Below are positions 7,700 through 15,524 of a stretch of DNA of 64,000 nucleotides, piece after piece. A program made the position numbers and the translations under genes. Source of the DNA: Acidobacteriota bacterium (GTDB lineage: Bacteria; Acidobacteriota; Vicinamibacteria; Vicinamibacterales; CAVVIG01); NCBI GenBank assembly GCA_016195265.1, contig JACPZW010000015.1, positions 84,011-148,010 of the forward strand. Direction: 5' to 3'. Below the pieces are notes generated by a model. It ran no database searches. It was not told the DNA's origin and saw nothing but the letters and a program-made list of their open reading frames with translations. Numbering within the stretch: position 1 is the stretch's first letter; the number at the start of each line of letters is the position of its first letter.

Positions 7700-7715
7700 C
7701 TACTACCGTAAGTAG
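7700..7715. promoter_or_regulatory. candidate TrmB operator
   Basis: CTACT-ACCGTA-AGTAG, a 5-bp perfect inverted repeat around a six-base spacer, lies between the divergent TrmB and VOC genes. Position and symmetry fit a dimeric regulator site. No binding evidence is available. Confidence 0.4.
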
Positions 7716-7781
7716 TTGAACCAGAGCTTGCGCCCGTTGCACAGTAGGTCCCGCGCGCCAAGGCACGCAGAGGAGGATGCC

Positions 7782-8201
7782 GTGAGCCAGACAGTTGCCG
7801 GTCGGGTCATGCCGATCATCGCCGTCGCGTCCGTGAACGACGTGCGGAACTTCTATGTCGACACGCTCGGATTTCAGCATGTGATGGGGATGGTCGGGAA
7901 GGACGGGCAGTTCGATTTCTGCACCGTCGTCCTGGGCGAGGCGAGGGTCATGTTCTCGCGCGCGCCCGGGGCTGCTCTTTCGTCCGCGGCTAAACAACCT
8001 GTCGAGTTCTATCTCGAGGTGGATGACGTCGACGCTCTACACGACCGGCTGAGGAAGAAGGGCGTGGCGATCAGCGACCCGCTGACGGTGCAGTGGTGGG
8101 GCGACCGGACATTCAAAGTCCTCGATCCGAACGGCTACGAGATCTGGTTTTACACGAACGTTGCCGAGCCGAAGCCCCCGCAGGGTGCGAAACTCGTCTG
8201 A
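7782..8201 (+). CDS. VOC/glyoxalase-fold protein
   Basis: 139 residues. Two betaalphabeta-beta-beta modules are visible (MPIIAVASVNDVRNFYVDTL... and VEFYLEVDDVDALHDRLRK...), ending in DPNGYEIWFY with the C-terminal Glu metal ligand. Members include glyoxalases, extradiol dioxygenases and bleomycin or fosfomycin binding proteins; here the function is undetermined. The GTG at 7782 is chosen because AGGAGG (7771-7776) sits at ideal spacing; the open frame to 7716 has no such site. It is divergent from the TrmB regulator, which may control it. Confidence 0.8.
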   Translation: MSQTVAGRVMPIIAVASVNDVRNFYVDTLGFQHVMGMVGKDGQFDFCTVVLGEARVMFSRAPGAALSSAAKQPVEFYLEVDDVDALHDRLRKKGVAISDPLTVQWWGDRTFKVLDPNGYEIWFYTNVAEPKPPQGAKLV

Positions 8202-8231
8202 GCGACGCACATTCACGGACGGAGAGTGATC

Positions 8232-8324
8232 ATGCGTAAGCTCGTCTGCCTGCGCCTGCTCGACGTGCCGGTTCCGTCGGCCTACGGTCCGAGTGCGGAC
8301 GAGAATCCGTTTACCGGCGCGTAA
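8232..8324 (+). pseudogene. 30-codon frame, possible remnant
   Basis: ATG at 8232 after GGAG (8221-8224) reads MRKLVCLRLLDVPVPSAYG and stops after NPFTGA. The opening MRKLVC resembles the start of RibD/DHFR-like reductases that often neighbour VOC and TfoX genes, but the rest does not match. It may be a decayed gene or a short real peptide. Low certainty. Confidence 0.25.
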
Positions 8325-8336
8325 TCGGAATCCTCC

Positions 8337-8741
8337 ATGGCATACGACGAAAAGCTCGCTGGGCGAATCAGGCGGGCGATCGGTGCTCGACGCGACGTCA
8401 CCGAACGCCAGATGTTCGGTGGTCTCGCGTTCATGTGCCGCGGTCGAATGTGCTGCGGCATTGTCGGCTGCGACTTGATGGTTCGGGTGGCTGGCGATGA
8501 ATTCGCCGCCGTCATGCGCCTGCGTCACGTTCGGCCGATGGACTTCACCGGCAGGCCGCTCAGGGGATTCGTTTACGTTTCGCCGCCGGGCCTTCGTACA
8601 GCGGCCGCTCTTCGACGATGGTTGTCTCGCGGCCTACGTGTCACCGGAACGGCGCAACCGGCGAAGTCCAGCTCCCGCCGGCACGCGAGTCCTGCCGGTG
8701 GTGTGCGAGCAACCCGACCGATGCGTCCGAGATCGCTCTGA
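8337..8741 (+). CDS. TfoX/Sxy N-terminal domain protein
   Basis: 134 residues. MAYDEKLAGRIRRAI, RQMFGGLAFM and MCCGIVGCDLMVRV, then RPMDFTGRPLRGFVYV, are the standard TfoX N-terminal domain. The family normally ends about residue 105, near RRWLSRGLR; here an Arg/Pro/Ser-rich tail of about 30 residues continues, perhaps through loss of the native stop. The domain was named from the competence regulator Sxy, but stand-alone copies like this are widespread and of unclear role. ATG at 8337 has only a weak upstream site. Confidence 0.78.
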   Translation: MAYDEKLAGRIRRAIGARRDVTERQMFGGLAFMCRGRMCCGIVGCDLMVRVAGDEFAAVMRLRHVRPMDFTGRPLRGFVYVSPPGLRTAAALRRWLSRGLRVTGTAQPAKSSSRRHASPAGGVRATRPMRPRSL

Positions 8742-8760
8742 GCAGCTCGGACGTGCGCGA

Positions 8761-9207
8761 TCAGATCCATCGGTCGACGTCGAATCCTGCACGGAGCGGG
8801 TTCACGAACTGGACGCTTTCAAGCCGGCGGCCGTCCTGAAAATCCTCGGTGAAGATCGCCGCGATCTGATTGAGCCGCGCCGTGGCCCAGATTTGCGCGT
8901 CGTAGTAACTCAACCGGTGCTGACGGACGCCGCGAACGGCTTCGAGCACGATTGGTCGCGTCACGTCCAGCACGGGCATCGCGTCGGCCAGCCGCTCCGC
9001 CTGAGCGAGCGCATCCTCGGTGCCGAGAATTGGGCGTCGGCCGCGCGTCATGGCGCTGACGAACTCGCCGAGAACCTGCGCGCTGACTCGGGCCCGCCCA
9101 CTTTCAATCAATACGCCGACGGCCCGCACGGCCCGCGCGTACTTGGCGGCCTCGGCCGGCTGGTGCGCGTAGACAAGGACGTTGGTATCGATCAGGACTT
9201 CGCCCAT
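8761..9207 (-). CDS. vapC: PIN-domain toxin (VapC-like)
   Basis: 148 residues with PIN-domain acidic residues in the right order: D7 in LIDTNVLVY, E48 in LGEFVSAM, D103 in LSYYDAQIWATA and a final ED in FTEDFQDG. VapC proteins are Mg-dependent RNases that cut tRNA or rRNA and are held inactive by a cognate antitoxin. The start overlaps the end of the antitoxin gene by 16 bases (9192-9207), the usual toxin-after-antitoxin order. Confidence 0.88.
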   Translation of the reverse strand: MGEVLIDTNVLVYAHQPAEAAKYARAVRAVGVLIESGRARVSAQVLGEFVSAMTRGRRPILGTEDALAQAERLADAMPVLDVTRPIVLEAVRGVRQHRLSYYDAQIWATARLNQIAAIFTEDFQDGRRLESVQFVNPLRAGFDVDRWI

Positions 9208-9491
9208 CGGCCGATCCGATCCTTGTACAAGTCGTCCCTGGTCCAGGTGCGTTTCCCCGGACGTGTCGCACGCCGGGCGGCCAGAGATCGCATGAATTCG
9301 ACGGCCTTCCGGCCGGCGGCCGGATCGACGCTGCTCGTCGAGTGGCGCGCAGCCGCCGGGGCGGCGTCCGCCCGATCCAGGGCTTCACGGATGAGCTCGG
9401 CCTCGGTCGTGCCACGTTGCCTAGCACGGCGCTTCAGCATCAGGTCGTGACGCTGATCCAAGTACACCTGTTTGCGAATCATTGCGGCCAT
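9192..9491 (-). CDS. ribbon-helix-helix antitoxin for the PIN toxin
   Basis: 99 residues. IRKQVYLDQRHDLMLKRRA followed by TTEAELIREALDRA is a CopG/RHH DNA-binding motif; the C-terminal half (VEFMRSLAARRA, WTRDDLYKDRIG) would wrap the toxin. ATG at 9491 is preceded by GAGGA at six-base spacing; a second ATG at 9482 is possible. RHH antitoxins of this type repress their own operon, and a direct repeat lies immediately upstream. Confidence 0.85.
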   Translation of the reverse strand: MAAMIRKQVYLDQRHDLMLKRRARQRGTTEAELIREALDRADAAPAAARHSTSSVDPAAGRKAVEFMRSLAARRATRPGKRTWTRDDLYKDRIGRWAKS

Positions 9492-9505
9492 GGCGAGTCC
9501 TCAAC

Positions 9506-9526
9506 TATACATCGCAATATACATCG
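9506..9526. promoter_or_regulatory. direct repeats at the toxin-antitoxin promoter
   Basis: TATACATCG occurs twice (9506-9514 and 9518-9526) with a 12-base period, about one helical turn, just upstream of the antitoxin start. On the minus strand the copies cover a TATA-rich -10-like segment. This suits RHH dimers binding side by side. Confidence 0.45.
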
Positions 9527-9658
9527 TCAGGCACGTCTACAGAGCGCGCACATCCGGGCCGAAAGGGCTCGGCGTGGCATTCACGAACGTGCCCGCGCGC
9601 ACGGGCCGGTGACGATGGCCGTCTGCGCCGGCGCGTGCGGCAACCTCATCCAGCTGTG

Positions 9659-11194
9659 TCAGCGCGGCCGAGCGCCCGCGCCATCGAGTTCGGCGATCGG
9701 CCGCAGCCGACGATCGAGGATCCGTCCCTGACGAACCACGATCTCCGGAACGGCGTCGACGTCGCTGCCGGACGTGTGGAAGTTGACGATGCACGCGCGC
9801 AGGACGTAACGGCCGCGCAGCATGGCGTGCGAGACGAAAAGCTCGCCGCTGCGCTGCAGATCATCCAGCAAGGCCTCGTTCAGGTGATTGAGGTAATGCT
9901 CGACGACTTCGCTTCCACGCTGCGTGCGCATATCAGCCGGAACATACCGAAACGTCGTAATACTCAACGCCTGGGTCGTCAGCTCCAGTTCCGGATGGCG
10001 TTCCACCGCGCGCGCCATCGCGCGCGACAGCTCGATGTCGTCGGCGATCATGCGACGGTACCCAGCGGCCCCGGCCTGCCGCAGCGCCAGCCATACTTTC
10101 AACGCGCGGAATCCGCGCGAGTTCTGCGGGCCGTAGTCCACGAAGTTCACGGCGCGATCGTCGAAGTGGTAGTACGCCGGGTGATACGCGAACGTCTTGC
10201 GCAGCGCGTCGCCGTTGCGCACGAGCGCGCATCCCGCTTCGAGCGGCGCGTACAGCCACTTGTGCGGATCGACCGCGACGGAGTCCGCCTCCGCCAGGCC
10301 GCGAAGGTCGCGCGGTGCATCGGGGAGCGCCGCGGCGAAGCCGCCGTACGCGCCGTCCACGTGGAACCAGATGCCCTTGTCGCGACAGACCGCGGCGATC
10401 TCCGGCAGCGGATCGACGGCGCCCGTGCTCACCGATCCAGCCGTGCCGGCGACGAGGAACGGAATGTGGCCGGCAGCGATGTCCGTGTCGATCGCCCGTC
10501 GCAGCGCGGCGACGTCCATCTGTAAGGTGTCACGTGTCTCGATCCAGCGGATGGCTTCGGTGCCCAGACCGCAAAGATCCGCGGCCTTTTGAATCCACGT
10601 GTGCGCCTCGGTTGATGCGTAGGCGACCATCTGACGGCCGTGTCCGCCGTCGATGCCCTTCGCGCGCACGTCCCACGGGGCCGCGGCCGCACGCGCCGCA
10701 AGAAAGCAGACGATGTTCGCCATGTTGCCGCCGCTGACCAGCAGCCCGCCGCCGCCGCTGGGAGAGAAGCCGAAGCCGATCAGCTCCGCGATCCATCGCA
10801 CGGTCTGCGCTTCGATCTCCGTCGCGGCCGGCGACAGCGTCCACGAGCCGACATTGGGATTCAGCGCGGATGCGAGGAAGTCGCCGAGGATGCCGATCGG
10901 CGCCGGCGGAGCGGTGATGTAGCCGAAGAACCGCGGATGCGCGTTGAAGAGCGAGTGATCGAAGAGCTTGCGCGCGGTGTCCGTGAGAAGCGCCGCCGGA
11001 TCGGTACCGTGCTCGGGCAGCGGTCCCGTGAGCGACAACGCGTCGCGGACGGAGGACGGCGACTCATCCCTCGTGACGGGCCGCGCCGGCACCGACGCGA
11101 GCAGCGATGCGAGTTGATCGACGAGCTGACGGCCGAGGGCCTTGAAGGCCTCCGCGTCCATCGCGAGCGGCGCGTGTCTCGAAGGAAGAGTCAT
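9659..11194 (-). CDS. group II PLP-dependent decarboxylase
   Basis: 511 residues. SGGNMANIVCFLAARAA, WFHVDGAYGG (PLP-contacting Asp) and SVAVDPHKWLYAPLEAG with the Schiff-base K312 identify an aromatic-amino-acid/glutamate-type decarboxylase. NPNVGSWTLSPAATEIE is typical of the substrate entrance. Substrate (Trp, Phe, Tyr, DOPA or Glu) cannot be fixed. The start at 11194 is supported by the ATGA overlap with the stop of the deacetylase gene (11191-11194); a longer frame to 11281 is disfavoured. The two genes form a coupled operon. Confidence 0.88.
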   Translation of the reverse strand: MTLPSRHAPLAMDAEAFKALGRQLVDQLASLLASVPARPVTRDESPSSVRDALSLTGPLPEHGTDPAALLTDTARKLFDHSLFNAHPRFFGYITAPPAPIGILGDFLASALNPNVGSWTLSPAATEIEAQTVRWIAELIGFGFSPSGGGGLLVSGGNMANIVCFLAARAAAAPWDVRAKGIDGGHGRQMVAYASTEAHTWIQKAADLCGLGTEAIRWIETRDTLQMDVAALRRAIDTDIAAGHIPFLVAGTAGSVSTGAVDPLPEIAAVCRDKGIWFHVDGAYGGFAAALPDAPRDLRGLAEADSVAVDPHKWLYAPLEAGCALVRNGDALRKTFAYHPAYYHFDDRAVNFVDYGPQNSRGFRALKVWLALRQAGAAGYRRMIADDIELSRAMARAVERHPELELTTQALSITTFRYVPADMRTQRGSEVVEHYLNHLNEALLDDLQRSGELFVSHAMLRGRYVLRACIVNFHTSGSDVDAVPEIVVRQGRILDRRLRPIAELDGAGARPR

Positions 11195-12021
11195 GCGTCG
11201 ATGCCCTCGAACAAATCCGATTCGCGCTGCCGTCCTGCGTTGACCAGGCTGAACGCGCGATAAAACGATTGCGATCCCCACAGCGCCTCGTGTTGATCTG
11301 GACGCAGGGTCTTCAGCGCCGCATACGCGTCCACCTGGGATTCATGACACGACACCGCGTGCCAGACCGTCTGCCACCACTGCCGCGTGTCGATCACCGT
11401 CGTGATCGCCCAGGCCGGCCACGGCGTCGCCTGCCGTTCCACGCCGTCCGCGACGAAGACCAGCTTCTTGAAGGCGGCCCGATACGCGGTCCACGCGCGC
11501 TCGTCCCAGGCGAGGTAGTACAGCTTGGAGACCGCGTGCGCCGGCCCGAGGTCGCGACCGCGCGCGTCGAAGGACGAATCGGCCGCCGCGACGATGGCTG
11601 CCGTCGTCAACTGGGAGATGGCGACGTGATCGGAGTGGCCGTACGCGCCGTCAGGAGCGAATGTGAGGACGACGTGCGGTCGCGCGCGGCGGATGTGCTC
11701 GGCGATGGCGGGCACGCCGTCGTCCACGGTCACGCGATCGAGATGCCGATCGGTGTAGTCCAGCACGTCCACGCGATGGATGCCGAGCGTGGCCGCCGCG
11801 GCGCGCAGTTCGCGCTCGCGAAGCGACGCCAACGCCGCGGAGCCCGGATGTTCGCCGCTGCCTGCCGCGTGACCCCGGTACCGCCCGCCGCCGCCGCGCG
11901 TCGCCGTCACCAGAAAGGTTTCGACGCCCTCGCTCGCGTATCGCGCGAGGACGCCGCCAAAGCCCATCGACTCGTCGTCGGGATGAGCCGCTACAACCAT
12001 CAGTCGCCGCGCCGCAGTCAC
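11191..12021 (-). CDS. PIG-L family deacetylase
   Basis: 276 residues. VVAAHPDDESMGFGGV carries the zinc-binding HPDD motif (His13, Asp16) and the later GAYGHSDHVAIS supplies the remaining His ligand. PIG-L/LmbE enzymes remove N-acetyl groups from sugars such as GlcNAc-inositol or bacillithiol and mycothiol precursors. The GTG at 12021 follows AAGGAGG with good spacing. Coupling to a decarboxylase is unusual for thiol synthesis and may mean a different small-molecule substrate. Confidence 0.87.
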   Translation of the reverse strand: MTAARRLMVVAAHPDDESMGFGGVLARYASEGVETFLVTATRGGGGRYRGHAAGSGEHPGSAALASLRERELRAAAATLGIHRVDVLDYTDRHLDRVTVDDGVPAIAEHIRRARPHVVLTFAPDGAYGHSDHVAISQLTTAAIVAAADSSFDARGRDLGPAHAVSKLYYLAWDERAWTAYRAAFKKLVFVADGVERQATPWPAWAITTVIDTRQWWQTVWHAVSCHESQVDAYAALKTLRPDQHEALWGSQSFYRAFSLVNAGRQRESDLFEGIDA

Positions 12022-12176
12022 GTGTCAGCCTCCTTGACGAACGCGTTATCCGTCAGTTCAGAGGCGACACTGTAGCGCGAGCGACGCGGATCGCGCGTCC
12101 CCCTGTCAGGTCATTCTTGGAGACGGTGAAGAAATGGCCTTAACGGGCCATGCGCGGCGCCGCGGGTGGCGTCGGA

Positions 12177-13610
12177 TTAGTAGCAGAGCGGCTGGAAGGG
12201 ATCAGTTGCCGTGCGCCGCACGTAGAGCGAGCAGCCTCTGCCGCCGAACTCCGTGCCGCTCCAGCAGTCGTCGATGCGTCGCTCGCGTTCGAAGTTATCG
12301 TCGTTGCCGGGATAGATCTTCAAGCCGTCCTTCGCCATGTTCGGGCGAAACGGCCAGCAGACTTCGCCTGCGAATCCACCGCAGAACACCTCAGTCCCCT
12401 GCGGAAGCGAGTTCAGGAATCGGTTCGTGATCGGGAGCGGGCAATCCACCATCGACACCGGAAGGCGATAGTACATGCCGGCCCATAGCGGCGGCAACAT
12501 CGTGCCGGCCGTCACGACCGCGTTCACCGAGATGACTGCGAACGCGGCGATCGCCGCGACGAGGCGGGCAACACCAGTGACGCCCTTCGGCCGTCCCTCG
12601 GGGAGCCAGACCAGTGCCGAGAGACCTGCGGCGAGGATTCCGTACAGCGAGACGAACATCGCGTTGCGTTCGTACGGAGGCTCGACGATCTGAAAGATGT
12701 TGACGACCTCCACCACCGCGAAATACGAGAGCACGGCGCAGCTGAGGTAGGCCGCGAACAGCGGCGCAGGGCGTTCGGCCCGGACGTCAGCCGGCTGGTT
12801 CCAGCGCGCGATGAGGTACGTGCCGATCCCCGCCGCGAGTATTCCCGTCAGCAGCGGGAGTGAAATCCAATGCCAGTCATACGCGGCATGAAACATCCGC
12901 AGCGTGTATTGCCACGTCGGCTTGAACAGTTGGTAGTCGCGGACCATCTTCCGCATGCCCGTCACCAGCGGCGCGTAGAGCAGCGCCAGGAGCAGGGTCG
13001 AGCGTGTCCAGCGCACGACGACGCGCTTGACCGCCTCGAGGCTTGCGCCCTGTTCCACGAGATCGACGAGCAACAGGCCCGGCCATGTGTAGCTGACCGT
13101 GAACATCGCGTAGCTCGCGAGGACGAGCAGGACGTCCGAGAACCAGGCGTTGAACCGTGGCCGCCGGAAATACACTGCTGCGAGACCGAGCGTGCAACCC
13201 ATCAGGTACCCGCGGCCCACGAGAGAAAAGAAGATCAACTCCGAGGAGGCAAAGACGGCGCTCGTGAAGAGCAGCAGCGGAAGCCATCCCGCCGCACGGG
13301 GGAGGGCCTTCCACGAACGGAACGGCGTTTCAAAGAAGAGTCCGATGAGCGTGAACGCACCGAGGATCGTGATCCAGTTCGGAATGCGCATGAAGAAGGG
13401 ATTCCGGGTCACGAGGTCGTGCGGGAGAAGGGACGTGAGCCACGTGTAGAGCACGTGGTTGTTGAAGTTGTAATTCGTCAGGGCATAGAACGGCCCATGC
13501 ACGGCCGTTTCGTTGTAGTTCCACGTCTCGTCGTAGGTCAGCGGCATGCGCGCGAACGAGGAGTACACGAACGCGAGCCACACGACGAGGATCCAGAGGC
13601 GCTTACGCAC
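12177..13610 (-). CDS. multi-pass membrane protein, GT-C glycosyltransferase-like
   Basis: 477 residues with about ten hydrophobic segments after a short basic start. The first luminal loop has MPLTYDETWNYN, where the DE pair resembles the catalytic acidic motif of GT-C enzymes (ArnT/PMT type), and FMRIPNWITILGA fits the following helix. The C-terminal 110 residues are a soluble, Cys-containing domain (VDCPLP, VFCGGFAGEVCW, DDCWSG, RGCSLYV, PLCY). A lipid-linked sugar transfer role is plausible but unproven. A small inverted repeat (12134-12151, ATGGCC/GGCCAT) lies downstream and could end transcription. Confidence 0.65.
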   Translation of the reverse strand: MRKRLWILVVWLAFVYSSFARMPLTYDETWNYNETAVHGPFYALTNYNFNNHVLYTWLTSLLPHDLVTRNPFFMRIPNWITILGAFTLIGLFFETPFRSWKALPRAAGWLPLLLFTSAVFASSELIFFSLVGRGYLMGCTLGLAAVYFRRPRFNAWFSDVLLVLASYAMFTVSYTWPGLLLVDLVEQGASLEAVKRVVVRWTRSTLLLALLYAPLVTGMRKMVRDYQLFKPTWQYTLRMFHAAYDWHWISLPLLTGILAAGIGTYLIARWNQPADVRAERPAPLFAAYLSCAVLSYFAVVEVVNIFQIVEPPYERNAMFVSLYGILAAGLSALVWLPEGRPKGVTGVARLVAAIAAFAVISVNAVVTAGTMLPPLWAGMYYRLPVSMVDCPLPITNRFLNSLPQGTEVFCGGFAGEVCWPFRPNMAKDGLKIYPGNDDNFERERRIDDCWSGTEFGGRGCSLYVRRTATDPFQPLCY

Positions 13611-13713
13611 GGGCGCGGATTATATCGGAGCGCCACGACCCTTTGTGGGGAGTTGGTTTACCAGGCGCAGCTCGCGCGTGGGCTGTGGGACGTCGACGGG
13701 AGCGAGCGAAGGT

Positions 13714-13789
13714 TGGTGGACCAGACGGGAGTCGAACCCGTGACCTCATGAATGCCATTCATGCGCGCTCCCAACTGCGCTACTGGCCC
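13714..13789 (-). tRNA. tRNA-Ala (anticodon GGC)
   Basis: Minus strand from 13789: GGGCCAG pairs with CTGGTCC; D arm GCGCAGTTGGGAGCGC; anticodon stem CATGA/TCATG with loop ATGGCAT, anticodon GGC; T arm ACGGG-TTCGACT-CCCGT; discriminator A and encoded CCA (13714-13716). All arms fold in the standard cloverleaf. Confidence 0.93.
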
Positions 13790-13820
13790 ATCTTGGGAAA
13801 GCCGAATCCTAATTCTAACA

Positions 13821-13852
13821 CGCCCTCCGTATCCTCCGTGTCCTGCGTGGTG
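13821..13852. repeat. single arm of the CTCCGTGTCC repeat family
   Basis: CGCCCTCCGTATCCTCCGTG and the following TCCTGCGTGG are the right-arm units of the family that forms full hairpins at 34121-34348 and 44471-44567. It lies between tRNA-Ala and the asparaginase stop. Confidence 0.5.
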
Positions 13853-13871
13853 GCATCTGCTCTTTCGATCT

Positions 13872-15032
13872 TCAGTACTCCGAGAACATGCGCTGAATCT
13901 CGGCGCCGTCCTTCGTCTTCGTCAGCGCCATCATCAGCAGCAGCCGCGCCTTGACCGGCGCGAGATCCTCGCCGGCAACGCGCCGCGCGCGTTCCTCGGG
14001 CGTCAGCGCGTTGTTGGGATTGTTCGGATTCGCCGGCGGAGTTGCGCCCGTCGCCGCGGCGCCGACGGGTGGACCGCCGCGTCCGCCCCCGCGCTGCGGC
14101 GCAATCCGTCCGCTGCCGGTGCGCGTCGTGGAGACGACGATCGCGCCTTTCTCGAGCGCGTACGTGATGCCGGCCTGCTGCGTTCCACTCGTCGCGCCGG
14201 CGCCGGCGCCGGCGATTACGATGCCCTGCGCGCCCGCATCCACCGCGGCCTTGATCAAGTCGCCGTCGGCGCCTTGATACACCCAAATGACGTCAACGCG
14301 CGGCAGCTTCGTCACGGCTGCGATGTCGAATTCGGTCTTCGCCGTATGGCGTTTGACGACGTCGCGATAGAAGACGACGCGATCGCTATCAACGACACCG
14401 AGCACACCGTAGCCGCGCGTCTGAAACGTCTCGAGCCGCAACGCGTCGGTCTTGGTCGCCTCGCGCGCTGCATTGATCTCATCGTTCAGCACGACCAGGA
14501 CGCCCTTGTTGTGCGCGGCCGGCGCTGCGGCGACGCGGAAGCCTTCGAGCAGATTCGCCGCGCCCTCGTAGCCGAGCGTGCTCGGATTGCGCATCGACCC
14601 GACGACGACGACCGGCTTCTCGCTGCGCACGGTGAGGTTGAGGAAGTATGCAAGCTCTTCGAGCGTGTCGGTGCCGCTGGTGACGACGAGTCCCGCGAGT
14701 CCGGGATCAGTGCGGAACAGCTCGTTCAGCCGCTTGCTGAGCGCCACCCACTGATCGAGCGTCAGTTCGCTGCTCGCCAGGTTCGTGAACTGCTCGAATT
14801 CCGCCTGCGCGTACCGTTCGATGCCGGGCATCGACTTGACCAGCTCTTCCGCGGTCAGCCGTCCGCCGTTCCGGTTCGAGATCGTGCCGCCGGTCGCCAC
14901 GAGGCGGACGCGGGGAACGCTGTTCTGTGATGGGGTCTGTGGCGCGGCCTGCGCCTGTGCCCGGCCCGTCGCGGCGGAGGTCAGACACAGCGCCGCCGCG
15001 CCGATTGCTGCAATCGCGCATCGTCTGAGCAT
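13872..15032 (-). CDS. ansB: type II L-asparaginase, exported
   Basis: 386 residues with a signal peptide (LRRCAIAAIGAAALCLTSAA, cleavage near AQA). Catalytic Thr lies in LVATGGTISN and the second triad segment is VVTSGTDTLEELAYFL. Periplasmic enzymes of this class hydrolyse Asn to Asp and ammonia. The C-terminal domain is interrupted after TRTGSGRIAP by a Gly/Ala/Pro/Asn-rich stretch of about 45 residues before the conserved LAPVKARLLLMMAL helix; most homologues are shorter there. It is transcribed away from its neighbours with no clear operon partner. Confidence 0.88.
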   Translation of the reverse strand: MLRRCAIAAIGAAALCLTSAATGRAQAQAAPQTPSQNSVPRVRLVATGGTISNRNGGRLTAEELVKSMPGIERYAQAEFEQFTNLASSELTLDQWVALSKRLNELFRTDPGLAGLVVTSGTDTLEELAYFLNLTVRSEKPVVVVGSMRNPSTLGYEGAANLLEGFRVAAAPAAHNKGVLVVLNDEINAAREATKTDALRLETFQTRGYGVLGVVDSDRVVFYRDVVKRHTAKTEFDIAAVTKLPRVDVIWVYQGADGDLIKAAVDAGAQGIVIAGAGAGATSGTQQAGITYALEKGAIVVSTTRTGSGRIAPQRGGGRGGPPVGAAATGATPPANPNNPNNALTPEERARRVAGEDLAPVKARLLLMMALTKTKDGAEIQRMFSEY

Positions 15033-15047
15033 GCCGACGATCCTACA

Positions 15048-15281
15048 TTAGCTGCCAGGGCTGGCGGGAGCGGAAGCCCGGGCGTGCGCGCGCGTGAGCC
15101 ATTCGCACAGATGCCGGACCGCTTCTTCGGGCGTCTTGCCGTAGAAGGGCATCAGCGCGGTGGGGACGCCGGGCACGCGGACGATGTACGCGCGCCAGCG
15201 ATCGGCGGACACCGCCATCGCCTCGATCAGATAGGGGCGTCCCGCAATGGATTCTTCGAAGCGTTGGACGGCGACGGTCAC
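15048..15281 (-). CDS. conserved-looking small hypothetical protein
   Basis: 77 residues if the GTG at 15281 is used: MTVAVQRFEESIAGRPYLIEA then RWRAYIVRVPGVPTALMPFYG and TPEEAVRHLCEWL. The pattern (beta strands then an amphipathic helix) resembles a HicB-like or small alpha/beta fold, but I do not recognise a named family. The frame stays open to 15464, but that extension is low-complexity and Arg/Cys rich. No good Shine-Dalgarno is seen. The region 15282-15524 holds nothing I can assign apart from the start region of the next gene. Confidence 0.5.
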   Translation of the reverse strand: MTVAVQRFEESIAGRPYLIEAMAVSADRWRAYIVRVPGVPTALMPFYGKTPEEAVRHLCEWLTRAHARASAPASPGS

Positions 15282-15524
15282 AGTTGGACGAGAGTGCTGG
15301 GTGTTGGGGAGAACGTCAGCAATTGTACGCACGCGCACGACGCACACAAGCGAAGCGCGAACCGAAAGCGCGTGCACAACGGCGACCGGCTGCGATCTCG
15401 AACGTCCGCGCGCAAAATACTTTCCCGTGTCGGTCCATCCACAGGAAATGCACCATCCATACACAGGATTTCCACAGGTCCGGGAATGGCGCGTCCGTAG
15501 GACGTAGTGTAGGCTTGAAACTTC

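Noticed and set aside
9482..10525. Long plus-strand frame opposite the PLP decarboxylase
   Set aside because: The minus strand carries complete decarboxylase motifs; the plus frame is a compositional artefact.
12134..12151. Terminator ATGGCC/GGCCAT after the membrane protein gene
   Set aside because: The stem is only six base pairs and the following T-run is weak, so it is mentioned only under the gene.
15425..15485. DnaA boxes or an origin near CCATCCACAGG and TTTCCACAGG
   Set aside because: Only two poor matches to TTATCCACA, no AT-rich unwinding region and no dnaA, dnaN or parAB genes nearby.
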